This document shows positions 42,932 to 51,576 of a DNA stretch of 64,000 nt, in pieces; the first letter of the stretch is position 1, and each line of letters opens with the position of its first letter. Under the pieces are notes generated by a model. The model did no database searches, was not told where the DNA came from, and worked only from the letters and a program-made list of their open reading frames with translations. The translations under genes were made by a program, and so were the position numbers. The stretch comes from Roseiarcus sp963823165 (lineage in GTDB: Bacteria; Pseudomonadota; Alphaproteobacteria; Rhizobiales; Beijerinckiaceae), in assembly GCA_963823165.1 (NCBI GenBank), contig CAWGKV010000003.1, positions 1-64,000 of the forward strand, read 5' to 3'.

Positions 42932-44485
42932 ATGAACCAGCAGCCGCTCTACGAGACCATCGCGCCGACGGTGCGGTGGATGCTGACCGTCTGCATCATG
43001 ATGGCGACGGTCATGCAGGCGCTCGACACGACCATCGCCAACGTCGCCCTGCCCTATATGCAGGGCTCGCTGTCGACGACCCAGGACCAGGTCAACTGGG
43101 TGCTGACCTCCTACATCGTCGCGGCCGCGATCATGACCTCGCCGCTCGGCTGGATGGCGACGCGCTTCGGGCGCAAGAAGCTGTTCATCGTCTGCACCGC
43201 CGGTTTCACCTTAGCCTCGATGCTGTGCGGGGTGGCGCTGTCGATCGAGCAGATGGTCGCCTATCGCCTGCTGCAGGGCGTGTTCGGCGCGGCGCTGGTG
43301 CCCCTCAGCCAAGCGGTGATGCTCGACATCTTCCCCCCGGCGCGGCGCGGTTCGGCGATGGCGATCTGGGGCATGGGGGTGATGCTCGGGCCGATCATGG
43401 GTCCGACGCTCGGCGGCTGGCTGACCAACTCCTATTCGTGGCGCTGGGTGTTCTTCGTCAATCTGCCGTTCGGCATTCTGACGACCGCCGGGCTTTCGAT
43501 CTTCATGGCGGAGACGCCGACGCGCCGGGACGTGCCCTTCTCCTGGTTCGGCTTCCTGAGCCTGTCGCTCGGCATCGGCGCCCTGCAGATGATGCTCGAC
43601 CGCGGACAGGAGCTGGGCTGGTTCGATTCGAACGAGATCATCGTCGAGACGATCCTCGCGATCGTCGGATTCTATTTCTTTCTCACCGACTGCTTCACGT
43701 CGCAGCGGCCGTTCATCTCGCTGCGCATCTTCCGCGACTGGAACTTCGACATCGCGCTCGTTTTCATGTTCCTGATCGGCATCATCCTGCTCGCAACCAT
43801 GGCGCTGGTCACGCCCTTTATCCAGAACATGCTCGGCTACCCGGTGCTCTCGAGCGGCTATCTGCTCGGCGCGCGAGGCATCGGCACTTTCGTCGCCATG
43901 TTCCTCGTCGGGCGGCTCAGCGGCAAGATCGACCCGCGGATTCTCATCTTCATCGGCCTCGTGCTAGCGACCTGGTCGCTCTGGCAGATGGTCGGCTGGT
44001 CGCTCGACGTGTCGGGGCCAACGATCGCGATCAACTCCGTCATGCAGGGCTTCGGCCTCGGCTTCGTGTTCGTGCCGCTCAACACCATCGCCTTCGCCAG
44101 CCTGCCGGGCGAGCTGAGGACCGAGGGGGCGGCGCTGTGGACGCTGATCCGCAATATCGGCTCCTCGGTCGGCATCTCGATCGTCATCGCGCAACTGACG
44201 AGCATGATCGGCGAGTATCACAGCCAGCTCGTCGAGCACGTCACGCCCTTCAGCGACGCGCTGCACATGCCGAACGCCGGCGTGCTGTCGGGGATGGGCC
44301 TGCCGAACCTCGAGGCGCTCGAGGCGATGGTCACCCAGCAGGCCGCGGCGATGGCCTATTCGAACGACTTTTTGCTGATGACCATCGTCTCGCTCTGCGC
44401 CTTCCCGCTGCTCGCTCTGATCCGCTCCCCCAAGGCCGCGCCCGCCCCGTCCCGCGAGGCGGCGGCGCATGCGGTGATGGACTGA
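42932..44485 (+). CDS. DHA2 family (EmrB-like) multidrug efflux MFS transporter
   Basis: This 517-residue inner-membrane pump of about 14 helices has MQALDTTIANVALPYMQGSL in helix 1, ATRFGRKKLF for motif A, and GPTLGGWLTNSYSWRWVFFV for motif C. It is separated from its adaptor gene by a 163-bp palindromic repeat instead of overlapping it. ATG 42932 is chosen by family length; the open frame extends upstream through the repeat. With the MarR gene and adaptor it makes a complete drug-responsive export operon. A hairpin terminator follows. Confidence 0.94.
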   Translation: MNQQPLYETIAPTVRWMLTVCIMMATVMQALDTTIANVALPYMQGSLSTTQDQVNWVLTSYIVAAAIMTSPLGWMATRFGRKKLFIVCTAGFTLASMLCGVALSIEQMVAYRLLQGVFGAALVPLSQAVMLDIFPPARRGSAMAIWGMGVMLGPIMGPTLGGWLTNSYSWRWVFFVNLPFGILTTAGLSIFMAETPTRRDVPFSWFGFLSLSLGIGALQMMLDRGQELGWFDSNEIIVETILAIVGFYFFLTDCFTSQRPFISLRIFRDWNFDIALVFMFLIGIILLATMALVTPFIQNMLGYPVLSSGYLLGARGIGTFVAMFLVGRLSGKIDPRILIFIGLVLATWSLWQMVGWSLDVSGPTIAINSVMQGFGLGFVFVPLNTIAFASLPGELRTEGAALWTLIRNIGSSVGISIVIAQLTSMIGEYHSQLVEHVTPFSDALHMPNAGVLSGMGLPNLEALEAMVTQQAAAMAYSNDFLLMTIVSLCAFPLLALIRSPKAAPAPSREAAAHAVMD

Positions 44486-44496
44486 GGCGCTTCTGT

Positions 44497-44539
44497 AGAC
44501 GCGGTCGATGACCGCGTCTGCCGCGCTCAGCGAGCGCGG
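44497..44539. terminator. Two adjacent hairpins between convergent genes
   Basis: AGACGCGGTC and GACCGCGTCT (44497-44519, 3-base loop) are followed by CCGCGCTC and GAGCGCGG (44521-44539, 3-base loop). They fill the 54-bp gap between two convergent transporter genes, so a bidirectional terminator is likely. A related unit occurs at 47911-47931, so it is also an intergenic repeat. Confidence 0.65.
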
Positions 44540-45730
44540 CTACAAGCCGCCGGATGACCCTCTCCGTCGCTGCCAGTAGGCGAGCCCCAGGATCGCGAGC
44601 GCGGCCGGCAGGAGCATGGCGAAGGACGCGCGCAGGCTCGAAACGGACGCGACGGCGCCGAAGATCGGCGGACCGATCAGATTGGACGCATAGGCCAGGG
44701 TGGCGGCCGTGGCGATGCCGATCGAGGGCGAGGTCGCCGCGGCGGCGCTCGCGCTGAAGACGGCGGGCACCATGTTGGCGAGACCGAGCCCGACGATGCA
44801 GAATCCGGCGATGACGCCAACCGGCGAGGCGAGACCGACCGCGAGACCGATTCCCGCAAAGACGGCGAGGGCGCCGAGCGCGATCACCCGCGTCCGCCCG
44901 AGGCGATGCACGACACCGTCGCCGAACGCGCGGCCGAGAAACATCATCAGCGCATAGCCGGAGAATCCGGCCGCCGCGGCGGCGTGGCCCATGCCGATGT
45001 CGGAGCTGAGATAGAGCGCGCTCCAGTCGTTGACCGCCGCCTCGGCGAACACCGACAGAAAAGCGATCGTCCCGAGCGCGACGAGTCTTCGCTCGGGGAG
45101 CACAAAGAAAGCGCCGGCGGGGTGCGCGTCGCCGATCCCGATCTGGAAGCTCCCCGCCAGAGCAATCGCGAACGTCACACAGGCCTCGATCCCCAGCTGC
45201 GCGTATGCGTCCGCGCCGTGACTGATGAGGAGGCCGCCGAAGGCCGCCCCGGCCAGGCCGCCCCCGCTCCAGGCCGCATGAAACGAGGACATGATCGGCC
45301 GCCCCCAGCGGCGTTCGACGACGCTCGCATGTGCGTTCATCGGCACGTCGACGAGGATGTTGAACACGCCAAACAGGAACGCGCAGATCGCCAATGGCGC
45401 GATCCCATTCGAAAGGACGTGCGTGAACGGCAAGGCGGCGAGAAGCGCCGCGACGATCGGCCCCGTCACGCGCAGGATCGGCCCGGTGCCTCCCATGCGC
45501 GGCGGCAGGAGCCCGGCGATCGGCATGGCGGCGATCGCACCCGCCCCGGCGGCGAACAGCACGAGCGAGAGCGTCGCGTCATTGAGGCCGAACAGCGCCT
45601 TGACCAGGGGGATCGCAACCGCCCAGGCGCCGATGGCGAATCCGAGGGCGAAGAAGATCGCGGTCACTCCGATGCGCGCCCGGACGAGGCCCGGCTCATC
45701 CTTCCTGGCCGCCATAGCAGCGCGCATCAT
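44540..45730 (-). CDS. MFS transporter
   Basis: This 396-residue inner-membrane protein has about 12 helices and resembles the YbjJ/fucose-permease-like branch of the major facilitator superfamily: FFALGFAIGAWAVAIPLVKA, FGVFNILVDVPMNAHASVVE and SSFHAAWSGGGLAGA. The NVQ-like segment in the latter two is typical of that group. ATG 45730 or 45715 could be the start; neither has a strong ribosome site. Its substrate is unknown. It converges with the EmrB-like gene. Confidence 0.88.
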   Translation of the reverse strand: MMRAAMAARKDEPGLVRARIGVTAIFFALGFAIGAWAVAIPLVKALFGLNDATLSLVLFAAGAGAIAAMPIAGLLPPRMGGTGPILRVTGPIVAALLAALPFTHVLSNGIAPLAICAFLFGVFNILVDVPMNAHASVVERRWGRPIMSSFHAAWSGGGLAGAAFGGLLISHGADAYAQLGIEACVTFAIALAGSFQIGIGDAHPAGAFFVLPERRLVALGTIAFLSVFAEAAVNDWSALYLSSDIGMGHAAAAAGFSGYALMMFLGRAFGDGVVHRLGRTRVIALGALAVFAGIGLAVGLASPVGVIAGFCIVGLGLANMVPAVFSASAAAATSPSIGIATAATLAYASNLIGPPIFGAVASVSSLRASFAMLLPAALAILGLAYWQRRRGSSGGL

Positions 45731-46011
45731 CCCGGCAAGCCGGCGCTGTCGTTTTCAAGTCGACGTAGCAAGGACTTTGCTTCGCCTGAATGGGATCGGG
45801 TTCATCGTGTCGAATTGATCTCGGGGGGACGGTCCCCTTAACGTATTCTGACATCTGTGGCGACCCGCTCGCGCAGGCGGCGGTCAACCCGGAGCCACCG
45901 CGCCAAAAGCGTTCGATTGGCGTGAACTGTCAGAAATCTGGCGGCACAAAGAAACCGGGTCCGGAGCGCCCATTGCATAGACCTGAAGGGGCTCGATGTG
46001 CATTTCCGCGC

Positions 46012-46269
46012 ATGCCAAGCCCCCGAAGAGGGGTCATCGAAGTCGTGGGGCGAAAAGCGCGGTTCAGGATCGAGTTCCTCGATGGCTCGAACACTGTGGT
46101 GAGAGAAATGCACGTCTTCGCTAGTAGTCCTGCGGACGCGTTCCTGCTCGTCGTCCACACAGAGTGGCCGCCTCACGCCCTCACGGCACGTGTGATCGAT
46201 CCGAAAGAGCGGCGCCGCCTCACAGTGTCCAAGCCCGAGGCGGAAGAACGTCGCCGGAAGCATAAGTGA
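46012..46269 (+). CDS. Hypothetical protein
   Basis: This 85-residue basic protein has a possible small beta domain (RGVIEVVGRKARFRIEFLDG, VVREMHVFASSPADAF) and a charged tail (KERRRLTVSKPEAEERRRKH). The ATG at 46012 is one of several in an open frame that reaches back to 45790. Codon use is like its neighbours. I do not recognise it. In the gap before it, GGGGACGGTCCCC at 45825-45837 is a small palindrome of unknown role. Confidence 0.45.
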   Translation: MPSPRRGVIEVVGRKARFRIEFLDGSNTVVREMHVFASSPADAFLLVVHTEWPPHALTARVIDPKERRRLTVSKPEAEERRRKHK

Positions 46270-46467
46270 CGCCAAGGCCCTCCTGGCGCGGAAAGCCCGC
46301 AAACCGCTGAAACTCATACGGGCGCCCGCGCGATGGCCTATTGCTTAAGGCGCGCGTCCTCGCGCATTGCCTGCGCCATTTGACCCCTGCATAGTGCCGC
46401 TCAAGCGCGGATAGACCGGCCAGCCCGACAAGCGACGAGCATCGCACCCGCTCCCGCTTCCGCGCCT

Positions 46468-47409
46468 TCAATTTCCAAGGTGCGGCGTGGTCGAACTCGC
46501 CCTTGAGCATCGGATCATGGTTTCGGGCCGATGGCGGCGATTCCCACGCGGCGGCGTCGGCGGCGGTTGGAGCTGCACGATGCACGTGCAACGAGGCTGC
46601 GTCGTTCGCCCCTCGGCAAGCCTCCGTTCGGCGCCCGGATCATGCGCCGGCAGATAGATCGTCGGCCGCCAAGCCGCAAAAGCGCGGATGGCGGCGAGCG
46701 TCGCCAATTCTGCGCTTTCGTCGCCGCCGACGCCATCGATCCGACCCGAAGGCATGGCCTCTTCCGTGTAGGAGGCGTCGCCGGCGATGAAGACCGCCGC
46801 CTCGTCGTCCTGGACGATGACCGAGAGGTGGTCGCGCGTGTGCCCCGGGGTCGCGACCGCGACGATCGCGCCGTCGGCCGTCAGCCAGCGCGAGCGGACG
46901 AATGGTCCGTAGGCGGCGTCGAGCGCCAGAGGCTTCGGATCGAAACTCTTCGGCCAACGCTCCGGCAAGCAGCCGCGCAGCCGTCCTGCCAGGCCGGACG
47001 CGATCTCGAGCTCGCCCGGACTGACCAGCACCTCGCTCGCCGGAAAGGCGGAAAGGCCGCAGTCGTGGTCGATGTGCATATGGGTGAGGACGACCCGCTT
47101 CACGTCGGCCGCGCCGATGCCGATCGTGCGAAGCCGCGGGCGTGCTTCCTCCTCCGGCTCGATGTCGAACCGCACCGCAAGCCGGAAATAGGGATGCCAG
47201 CGGGGCAGGCTCTTCAAGCCGGCGGAGACGCCCGAATCGACGAGGATCACGCCGTCGCGATGCTCGATCGCATAGGCGTAAACCGGCAGCCAGTCCGACC
47301 ATTCCTTGTCGATGAGCGGCGCGAGCCGCCTTCTGAGGCCGTGGCCCTTGCCGGCGATCTGGCTTGCCTTGATCCGCACCCGGCCGGTTTGAATGGCGTG
47401 AACGCGCAT
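46468..47409 (-). CDS. Metallo-beta-lactamase-fold hydrolase (lactonase-like)
   Basis: This 313-residue hydrolase shows the metal site THMHIDHDCG (HxHxDH), ATPGHTRDHL, and AGDASY, in the order of N-acyl homoserine lactone lactonases and related enzymes. The fold begins with IEHRDGVILVDSG. After PAHDPGAERRLAEG the last ~45 residues look unlike the family, so a frameshift or read-through near 46600 may have extended the end. It lies downstream of, and on the same strand as, a DUF4260-like gene. The substrate is not certain. Confidence 0.88.
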   Translation of the reverse strand: MRVHAIQTGRVRIKASQIAGKGHGLRRRLAPLIDKEWSDWLPVYAYAIEHRDGVILVDSGVSAGLKSLPRWHPYFRLAVRFDIEPEEEARPRLRTIGIGAADVKRVVLTHMHIDHDCGLSAFPASEVLVSPGELEIASGLAGRLRGCLPERWPKSFDPKPLALDAAYGPFVRSRWLTADGAIVAVATPGHTRDHLSVIVQDDEAAVFIAGDASYTEEAMPSGRIDGVGGDESAELATLAAIRAFAAWRPTIYLPAHDPGAERRLAEGRTTQPRCTCIVQLQPPPTPPRGNRRHRPETMIRCSRASSTTPHLGN

Positions 47410-47430
47410 CAGCGTCTTTCCTTTTAAGCC

Positions 47431-47859
47431 TCAGCGGCCTATTCGGCCGAGATGGGAGTCGCCGAAGCGGGTCGGATATTTGAGACCGTAGCCGAGCGCC
47501 CGGTCGAAGCCGATATGCGCAATCCAGATCAGCCCGACCGCCAGAACCAAGGGCATCCCGGCAAGGAAGCCGAGCAGCGCGAGCGGCAGCGCCAACGCAT
47601 AGGTGTGCGCGACATTGTAGGCGGCCGCGCCGAGCCGCGGATTCACGAGGTAGCCGCACATGGCGAGGTCGGGCGCCAGAAAGAGAACCGCAAACAGCGG
47701 CCAGGAAAAGCCGACGTGAGCGTAGAGCGCCGCCGCCGCCGCGAACGCCGCCGCTCCTTCGAGCCGAAGAAACGCGCGCGCCGATCCATACGCCGCGCCC
47801 GGGCTGGCCGGCGAGTCATCGTCCCCATTGCGGCCGTCCACACGGAGAATGGCGGTCAT
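47431..47859 (-). CDS. DUF4260-like small membrane protein
   Basis: This 142-residue protein has about four hydrophobic helices (FAAAAALYAHVGFSWPLFAV, LALPLALLGFLAGMPLVLAV) and the conserved end HIGFDRALGYGLKYPTRFGD. This is the pattern of DUF4260 proteins. ATG 47859 follows AGGAGGAG, a strong site. It is the first gene of a likely two-gene operon with the hydrolase at 46468. A LysR gene lies divergently upstream and probably controls it. The function is unknown. Confidence 0.88.
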   Translation of the reverse strand: MTAILRVDGRNGDDDSPASPGAAYGSARAFLRLEGAAAFAAAAALYAHVGFSWPLFAVLFLAPDLAMCGYLVNPRLGAAAYNVAHTYALALPLALLGFLAGMPLVLAVGLIWIAHIGFDRALGYGLKYPTRFGDSHLGRIGR

Positions 47860-47910
47860 TGGCTCTCCTCCTGCAGCTGAGCGCAGCAACTACGCCCGGT
47901 GAGCGCGGCG

Positions 47911-47931
47911 GACGCGGCCAGCGGCCGCGTC
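47911..47931. repeat. Intergenic hairpin repeat, related to 44497-44519
   Basis: GACGCGGCC and GGCCGCGTC flank AGC. The flanking CTACA and the arms resemble the unit at 44497. It lies in the divergent promoter region between the DUF4260-like gene and the LysR gene. Confidence 0.55.
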
Positions 47932-48003
47932 TACATAGGACATAAGGCGCCGTCAGCCTCTGCGTAAATTGCATAATGCTGTTGGGCTGCTATACGTTTA
48001 TGT

Positions 48004-48918
48004 ATGGGACGCCGAGACCCATCGTGGGATGAGTTGCGCACTTTCTTCGAGGTCGTGCGCGACGGCAGCCTTTCCGGGGCGGCTCGAACACTGGGGCTAA
48101 CGCAGCCTACGGTCGGCCGACACATCGACGCGCTGGAACAGGCGCTCGGCCTCGCGCTGTTCACGCGCTCGCCACGCGGCTTGACGGCGACGCCCGCCGC
48201 ACTGGCGCTCGCGACTCACGGCGAGGCGATGGCGGCGGCGGCCGCGGCGCTCGTCCGCTCTGCCTCCTCGGAAGCGGCGCTCGACCGCGGGGTCGTGCGG
48301 GTGACGGCGAGCGAGATTATCGGCTGCGAAGTGCTGCCTCCGATCTTCGCCGGCTTTCACGCCCGGCATGCAGGCGTCGCCGTCGAGCTCGCCGTCACCA
48401 ACCGCAACGAGGATCTGGCGCGCGGGGAGGCGGACATCGCCGTGCGCATGGTGCGTCCGACCCAGAGCGGACTGATTGCAAGGCGCATCGGCTCGTCCCG
48501 CATCGGCCTGTACGCCCACCGCGACTATTGCGCCCGCTTCGGGACGCCGCGCTCGCTCTCCGATCTGCCGCATCACTGCGTCATCGGCTTTGATCGCGAC
48601 AGCCGGACGTTTCGTTCGGCGGGCGCCTTCGCGCGCGAGCTCAAGCGCACCGACTTCGGCTTTCGCTGCGACAGCGACATCGCGCAACTCGCCGCGCTGC
48701 GCGCGGGCGTCGGCATCGGCGGCTGCCAGGAAGGGATCGCCCGCCGCTCGAAGGACCTCGTGCCGATCCTCCCGGAGGCGTTCCAGATCGCGCTCGAGGT
48801 ATGGCTCGTCATGCACCGCGATCTGAAGTCGACTTCGCGCGTGAGGCTCCTGTTCGATTGGCTGGCCGAAGGCCTGTCGGACTACGTCAAGGGTAAGTTT
48901 GGTCCGGCGGCGGACTGA
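48004..48918 (+). CDS. LysR family transcriptional regulator
   Basis: This 304-residue regulator has a typical winged helix (WDELRTFFEVVRDGSLSGAA, LGLTQPTVGRHIDALEQALG) and an effector domain with RGEADIAVRMVRPTQSGLIA and a GVGIGGCQEG loop. The start MGRRDPSWDELRTF is at the expected place. It is divergent from the DUF4260-like/hydrolase pair; the AT-rich gap (about 47960-48003) would hold its binding site. The co-inducer is unknown. The poly-His genes start about 100 bp after its stop. Confidence 0.93.
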   Translation: MGRRDPSWDELRTFFEVVRDGSLSGAARTLGLTQPTVGRHIDALEQALGLALFTRSPRGLTATPAALALATHGEAMAAAAAALVRSASSEAALDRGVVRVTASEIIGCEVLPPIFAGFHARHAGVAVELAVTNRNEDLARGEADIAVRMVRPTQSGLIARRIGSSRIGLYAHRDYCARFGTPRSLSDLPHHCVIGFDRDSRTFRSAGAFARELKRTDFGFRCDSDIAQLAALRAGVGIGGCQEGIARRSKDLVPILPEAFQIALEVWLVMHRDLKSTSRVRLLFDWLAEGLSDYVKGKFGPAAD

Positions 48919-49014
48919 ATTCCAGTATTGTTTACGCCCGCGGGACAGCGCCAACCAGGAACAAGCCCGGTTTGGGCGTCGTTTCCATCGACACGGACAG
49001 GAAAGGACTCCGCG

Positions 49015-49349
49015 ATGGATAAATCAACGCTTGGACTTCTTGGCGGCGCCTCGGCGCTCGCCCTCCTCGGCGGCGGCGCCTTAGCCGCTCCTTCCCCCGC
49101 GAGCGACTCGGCCGCCCCATTCAGCCGGCACAGTCCTATGCGGAATTGCTCGCTCCCATTCCGAACGCCATGAACACGCTTCAGGCGCAGCAGGAGAAGG
49201 GGCTCCAGCTCGCGCAGGTCGTGATCGGCGCCCCCAATTATCATCACCATCACCATCACCATCACCACCATTATGTGCGTCGGCGTCACCATCATCACCA
49301 CCATCACAATCAGGTCGTGATCCCACTGCCAGGTTCGTCGCATGGCTGA
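49015..49349 (+). pseudogene. Poly-histidine exported protein, copy 1, frameshifted
   Basis: The gene starts MDKSTLGLLGGASALALLGG like its two neighbours. It leaves the frame near 49115-49121 (after DSAAPF). The family sequence resumes in the next frame as AQSYAELLAPIPNAMNTL, then ten His, YVRRR, seven His, and VVIPLPG, ending at 49349. It also lacks the Cys that follows GG in copies 2 and 3. One missing or extra base explains the break, so it is either a pseudogene or an assembly error. GGAAAGG precedes the start. Confidence 0.75.
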
Positions 49350-49365
49350 GCGTCGCGCCGCGGCG

Positions 49366-49520
49366 GGGTCTCACCCGCCGCGGCGCTTCTGCTTTCTGCG
49401 TTTTGCTCGCGACGCCGAGGCGTTGGCGCCCCGTAGTGGGGGTTGCTCGCTTGCGGCTGAAGACGGATCGCATAGCCCTCCTCCGCCTTCGGGCCCAGCC
49501 CTTACCCCGCCACGTAAAAC
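49366..49520 (-). pseudogene. Decayed duplicate of the 3' part of the gene at 50696-51431
   Basis: About 50 bp at 49370-49425 match the 3' end of the frameshifted gene at 50696 (the segment coding for its KQKRRGE end). Around 49463-49500 the sequence matches its internal part (CGGATCGCA, AGCCCTC, CCTTC, CCAGC) found at about 51085-51120. The intervening part is deleted. It lies directly after poly-His copy 1, just as the larger gene lies after copy 3, which implies duplication of a two-gene unit. Confidence 0.55.
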
Positions 49521-49614
49521 TCTGAATTGACGGTGTTTTCCCCGCTCGGCAGTCGGCCGGAACAAAGTCGGCCTGAGTTCGTTCGATAGGCTTCTGACGA
49601 GGAAAGGAAACGCC

Positions 49615-49995
49615 GTGGACAAATCAATGCTTGGACTTCTTGGCGGCGCCTCGGCGCTCGCCATTGTGGGCGGATGCGCCTCAGCTTCCGCCTCGCCCGT
49701 GAGCGAGGCGAGCGGCCTCAAACCCGCGCAGTCCTACGCGGAACTGCTGGATCCCATTCCGAACGCGGTCGACACCCTTCGGACCGTGGAGCAGACGGCT
49801 CCTGAGGCCCGAAGCGGCGCGATCCAACTCGCGCAATACTATTACGGCTATCCCCATCATCACCATCACCATCATCATCATCATCATGGTTACGTGTATC
49901 GGTACTTCCGCCCTCACGTCTATCACCACCATCACCACCACCATCACCATCACCACTATTACCACAATGGAGTCGTGATTCCGCTGCCGCAGTAA
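49615..49995 (+). CDS. Poly-histidine exported protein, copy 2
   Basis: This 126-residue protein has a short N-terminal hydrophobic segment ending GGCASASA, consistent with a lipoprotein or signal peptide. The conserved block AQSYAELLDPIPNAVDTL and the IQLAQYYYGYP segment follow. Then come 11 consecutive His, a GYVYRYFRPHVY spacer, another 11 His and the end VVIPLPQ. It starts at GTG with GGAAAGGA upstream. The His runs could bind Ni, Zn, Cu or Co, which is inference. Sister copies lie on both sides. No named family is known to me. Confidence 0.8.
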   Translation: MDKSMLGLLGGASALAIVGGCASASASPVSEASGLKPAQSYAELLDPIPNAVDTLRTVEQTAPEARSGAIQLAQYYYGYPHHHHHHHHHHHGYVYRYFRPHVYHHHHHHHHHHHYYHNGVVIPLPQ

Positions 49996-50300
49996 CGTGC
50001 GCCGGTAGATGCCCCACTCGATATCGCCGTGGGCGCTCGACCTTTCCCGTCTCCGGGCCTCGATTGCATCCACGGCGTTTTCTGCGCGCGTTGTGCGTGG
50101 TCATTTCTCCTGCACGGCCCCGATGGAGCCGGCCTCGTCCTCAATGCTCTGAAATCCACCTCGCGCCTACGCCCTATGTGCGGCTGGCTGGCCGAATGGC
50201 CCGTGAGAAGCTGAAGCTCAGGTTTGTCCGGTCGACGGCAATCGGAACAAAGCAAACTCGCTCCCGTTCCATTTCAACTCAATCAGGAAAGGAATGCGTC
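49996..50300. other. Spacer between poly-His copies 2 and 3
   Basis: This 305-bp gap holds no convincing gene, hairpin or tRNA. The last ~40 bases (ending GGAAAGGAATGCGTC) resemble the leaders of copies 1 and 2 and carry the ribosome site of copy 3. Confidence 0.4.
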
Positions 50301-50645
50301 ATGGACAAATCGGTGCTTGGATTTCTCGGCGGCGCCTCGGCGCTCGCCATTATGGGCGGATGCGCCTCAGCTACCGCCTCACCCGTAAGCGAGGCAAGCG
50401 GCCTCGAACCTGCGCAGTCCTACGCAGAACTGCTGGACCCCATTCCGAACGCCGTCAAGACGCTGCGGGCCGAGGACCAAACGGCGCAGGACGAGCCGCT
50501 CCAGCTGGCGCAATTCTACGTCGTCCATCCTCCATACTATCATCATCACCACCACCACCACCATCATCACCGCTATGTGTTTCGCCACCATCACCACCAT
50601 CATCATCACCACCACCACCACGCAGTCGTAATTCCGCTGCCGTAG
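50301..50645 (+). CDS. Poly-histidine exported protein, copy 3
   Basis: This 114-residue protein is closely similar to copy 2. The N-terminal segment MDKSVLGFLGGASALAIMGG ends in CASATASP. AQSYAELLDPIPNAVKTL and the LQLAQFYVVHPPYY segment follow. Ten His, RYVFR, twelve His and VVIPLP complete it. GGAAAGGA precedes the ATG. Conservation of the block between the leader and the His runs indicates it is under selection and not just simple repeat. It is followed by the 3' end of the gene at 50696 on the other strand. Confidence 0.82.
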   Translation: MDKSVLGFLGGASALAIMGGCASATASPVSEASGLEPAQSYAELLDPIPNAVKTLRAEDQTAQDEPLQLAQFYVVHPPYYHHHHHHHHHHRYVFRHHHHHHHHHHHHAVVIPLP

Positions 50646-50695
50646 CGAGGATTTCGGCGCCAACGAAGCGCCGAGTGCGGGTGAGTGCTGGAGTC

Positions 50696-51431
50696 TCACT
50701 CGCCGCGGCGCTTCTGTTTCTGCTTTTCGTTGGCGGCGCCGAGGATGTGGCGGTAGGTGCCGTCGAAGACGGTGTTGGTGGCCGACGTCCACTCGGTTTC
50801 GGCGGATAGAGTGCTGCGGCTCTGGTAGATGCGGCGCGACTGCAGCTCGCGTTCGGCGGCTTCCTCCTCCGGCATCGGCGTCAATTCAAAATCGGCCTCC
50901 TCCGGCAGGACGAGAATCTGGACGAACGGCTCGCCCGGCCTGAACACGTGCAAGCCGCCCTCGGGCGGGGCCTTGAACACCAGAAAATAGACCATCGGCC
51001 ACCATCGCCGGATCAGCGCCGGGACGGCGATCGGCGTGGTGTTGGTCCAATCGGTGTAGAAGCGCGGATGGGGCTCGACCCGGATCGCAAAGCCCTCTTC
51101 GACCTTCAGGTCCAGCGAAAGCTGGTAAGTGTAGTAGAGGTCGCCGAAGGTACGGAACGGCGGCCACTCGCCGCCATGCCCTTCGGGCGGCGGTCCGAAG
51201 TCGACCGTCGAGAACCAGCTTGCCGTCCGTCGTCCTGACGCTGAAATCGTTCGAATAGGGATAGAAGAGCTCGATCCCGTATCGAGCGCCTTCCGAGAAC
51301 GGCAGGCAGTGCCAGGCCTGCTCCATCGAGCCGTCCTTGCGCGGCTCGCGCTGACCTGCCCAGCCGGGAACTTCGAGCTTCGTCCGCCGCGGATTGAGCC
51401 CGGGCGTGAAGGAGCGGACCTTGACTTGCAT
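50696..51431 (-). pseudogene. Conserved hypothetical protein, frameshifted (DUF6065-like)
   Basis: From ATG 51431 the frame reads VKVRSFTPGLNPRRTKLEVP through HCLPFSEGARYGIELFYPYS to GKLVLDG. It then breaks at about 51200-51207. The family-like sequence resumes in the next frame (DFGPPPEGHGGEWPPFRTFG, VEPHPRFYTDWTN, RWWPMVYFLVFKAP, FRPGEPFVQILVLP) to 50696. A one-base change would restore about 245 residues. The layout resembles DUF6065 proteins, at low certainty. It could be an assembly error. A decayed duplicate lies at 49366. Confidence 0.65.
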
Positions 51432-51576
51432 CACCGACCCCGCCTGCCGAATACCCGGCAACGCCCGGACGCTGCGATGGTTCCCGGGCGAGAATGTGGC
51501 GTGGCGCGGGCGCGGCGCCCTGGTGAAACGGGATCCACCAACAGGCGCACAAAGGCGAGGGGCGCCGACCTGGAAT

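Noticed and set aside
49230..50630. Runs of CAT/CAC as a possible CRISPR array or microsatellite
   Set aside because: The runs are in frame within conserved proteins, mix both His codons and have no spacers, so they are coding His tracts.
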